From the NCBI GenBank assembly GCA_000507305.1, contig DF239957.1, positions 214,860-278,859 of the forward strand: a DNA stretch of 64,000 nucleotides, given 5' to 3'. The translations under genes and the position numbers were made by a program. The DNA comes from Breviolum minutum Mf 1.05b.01 (Eukaryota > Sar > Dinophyceae > Suessiales > Symbiodiniaceae). Below, in pieces: positions 63,627 to 64,000 of this stretch. Positions within the stretch are counted from its first letter, which is position 1; each line of letters opens with the position of its first letter. The notes under the pieces are model-generated. The model made no database searches. It had not been told where the DNA came from and worked only from the letters and a program-made list of their open reading frames with translations.

Positions 63627-64000
63627 CTAGTAAGAGGACATCAGATCACTACATATTAAGTCCCTGCTACACAGTACAGAATGACGCTTGTAGAGATACA
63701 GCGCTCTGCTGACCGAATCAAACGATAACGGGGAAGTCATCCAATGATCGGCATTATTCCACTCGGTGAATTTTTATGAATCGCCCAACAAAATACTCAA
63801 ACGCGCGAACTGGAACTGTGAAAATGACTAGTAAGTAGGATCATCATCTAGTTCCAGCACACAGATTCTTGCCTGTGCTAGTTGCAACCCAACTGTTTTA
63901 CTCGATCTTTCTAGCTATAAGTTCCACAGACACCCTCGTAGGGGATGCTTACGTCGATGGACTTCGTATTACCGACTCCTCCGTTCTTCAGGAAGTTCTT
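63627..64000. other. right end without a supported gene
   Basis: Short frames only. The last 100 bases are slightly richer in GC and may enter a further exon beyond the window. Confidence 0.4.

Noticed and set aside
1..64000. Genome-wide reassignment of stop codons
   Set aside because: Several coding-like frames cross one TAG or TGA, but at this GC content one- or zero-stop stretches of 100-200 codons are expected by chance. No conserved protein shows a stop at a fixed residue. I kept only individual cases as findings.
1..64000. CRISPR arrays, bacterial operons, phage or insertion sequences
   Set aside because: There are no regular repeat-spacer arrays, Shine-Dalgarno-spaced gene runs or transposase frames. 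The sequence is eukaryotic in character.

Overview
The window looks like nuclear DNA of a large-genome, intron-rich protist, most plausibly a dinoflagellate of the Symbiodiniaceae type. Base composition is about 44% GC by eye. There are no bacterial operons, no rRNA or tRNA genes that I can see, many microsatellites, and many short coding-like segments bounded by GT donors and AG|G acceptors. A degenerate MORN-repeat stretch also fits, since MORN proteins are numerous in dinoflagellates. No dinoflagellate spliced-leader relic was found, so the placement is an inference.

Read the gene calls with care. The longest stop-free, start-initiated frame is about 163 codons, which is roughly what chance gives in 64 kb at this composition. 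I recognised no enzyme or structural family except the MORN motif. Each CDS entry is therefore a candidate exon or short chain of exons, chosen for splice signals, phase agreement, GC-rich third positions or unusual composition. Confidences are low to moderate. In many places the opposite strand or another frame is also open, and this is stated.

Layout: 0.2-9.2 kb holds mostly plus-strand candidate exons, including one membrane segment, interrupted at 3.4-5.0 kb by a transposon-like block with twin hairpins. At 9.7-11.4 kb the better reading is on the minus strand. At 11.6-17.7 kb a plus-strand chain includes an acidic helical part, Cys-pair segments and a two-helix membrane exon. At 18.1-22.7 kb the better readings are minus, around a cluster of 20-bp repeats at 19.8-20.1 kb. 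At 23.7-26.7 kb plus-strand exons include the MORN-like composite repeat. A two-exon minus-strand protein lies at 27.9-28.6 kb. At 29.8-37.0 kb most candidates are plus. At 37.6-48.4 kb strands are mixed, with a run of minus-strand exons from 48.4 down to 44.7 kb. At 52.4-63.6 kb there are further candidates, ending in Lys/Arg-rich and acidic plus-strand exons and one long minus-strand exon at 61.8-62.2 kb.

No pathway can be assembled from these fragments. The best-supported items are the sequence structures: the MORN composite repeat, the GGTAGGGTCGCAAGTGACC repeat family, the twin 60-bp hairpin copies and the C/A-tract terminal inverted repeats.
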